Assembly (NCBI GenBank): GCA_030428745.1
Contig: JAUIEG010000001.1
Location: 44,579 to 108,578, forward strand
From: Alphaproteobacteria bacterium
GTDB taxonomy: Bacteria > Pseudomonadota > Alphaproteobacteria > Caulobacterales > Parvularculaceae
Length of the DNA stretch: 64,000 nucleotides
Direction of reading: 5' to 3'
A program made the translations under genes and the position numbers. Below the pieces are notes generated by a model. That model did not search any database and was not told the DNA's origin. It saw nothing but the letters and a program-made list of their open reading frames with translations. The stretch's first letter is position 1. Every line of letters starts with the position of its first letter. Shown here piece by piece: positions 63,799 through 64,000 of the stretch.

Positions 63799-63816
63799 GC
63801 TTACCTGGTGCTTACC
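63799..63816 (+). repeat. GCTTACC-N4-GCTTACC pair near intact tRNA-Asp
   Basis: Direct copies of GCTTACC at 63799-63805 and 63810-63816, 66 bases from the tRNA 3' end. They match the pair at 41855 in sequence, gap and distance. TGACGATCG also occurs about 50 to 60 bases further out in both places. Confidence 0.5.
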
Positions 63817-63882
63817 AAGATGCAACGTCACCACACGCTCCGAAGTTTGACGCAGGTATGTCACTAATTTTATTGAGAAATC

Positions 63883-63959
<77 letters not shown>

Positions 63960-64000
63960 AAAGACTAGCCTCACGGCCGGTCCGAGCGCGCGGTTTAAGA

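Noticed and set aside
41063..63882. Search for an integrase or transposase linked to the island
   Set aside because: No frame with a tyrosine or serine recombinase or transposase motif was found, so mobility rests on the repeats only.

Overview
The window looks like a chromosomal stretch of an alphaproteobacterium of moderate GC. The evidence is several large TonB-dependent receptors, an RpiR-controlled inositol pathway with a fused IolC-DUF2090 kinase, an FNR/FixK-type box, and alphaproteobacterial-looking ECF sigma factors. A Parvularculaceae/Hyphomonadaceae-like host is a guess. No transposase, integrase, rRNA or CRISPR array was seen. There is one tRNA gene, tRNA-Asp, at the right edge.

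Region 1-32.3 kb is dominated by metal and envelope stress. The plus-strand genes from 1 to 4.7 kb encode small His/Met-rich membrane or periplasmic proteins, an APC permease and a methyltransferase. A promoter carrying a CsoR-like copper operator lies at about 2343. A cnrYXH-like sensor/anti-sigma/ECF-sigma triad follows at 5.07-6.38 kb. A compact minus-strand run from 14.07 down to 6.43 kb begins with a CorE-like (Cys-rich) ECF sigma and a CopB-type (CPH) P1B ATPase. It continues through DUF2933, an ICMT-like methyltransferase, a beta-CASP metallo-beta-lactamase nuclease, an archaeal-style AMP (NMP) phosphorylase and a PRPP synthetase. Divergent from it is a plus-strand run (14.3-25.6 kb): cyclopropane fatty acid synthase, YHS protein, a second DUF5676 protein, PPK2, a HlyD/YbhF/YbhS/YbhR-type exporter, cis-trans fatty-acid isomerase and a DMT permease. 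Then come a CusF-like protein, a gluconeogenic-looking operon (PEP synthase, D-2-hydroxyacid dehydrogenase, archaeal type II GAPDH) and copC-copD.

Region 32.3-41.1 kb is an amino-acid uptake and turnover neighbourhood: RidA, a TonB receptor, a zinc-ribbon threonine-synthase-like PLP enzyme, an APC permease, a cystathionine-lyase-like enzyme and a LysR regulator. A gene-poor 0.9 kb with a decayed ORF separates it from the next block.

Region 41.94-63.96 kb appears to be a mobile phytate-to-central-metabolism island. It lies between an intact tRNA-Asp (63883-63959) and a perfect 46-nt direct repeat of that tRNA's 3' part (41940-41985), the geometry left by tRNA-directed integration. Its cargo is two TonB receptors, a two-domain beta-propeller phytase lipoprotein, an alkaline phosphatase lipoprotein, an OprO/P-like porin, a complete myo-inositol catabolic set (iolC-DUF2090, iolD, iolE, iolB, mmsA/iolA, iolG, plus a second Gfo/Idh dehydrogenase), a sodium-solute symporter and an RpiR regulator. 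Four intergenic regions of the island, including the receptor/phytase divergent promoter, carry GGAA-N6-TTCC-like sites. This suggests that phosphate stripping and inositol catabolism form one regulon. Both tRNA copies are followed at nearly equal distance by a paired GCTTACC-N4-GCTTACC motif, which suggests tandem integrated elements.
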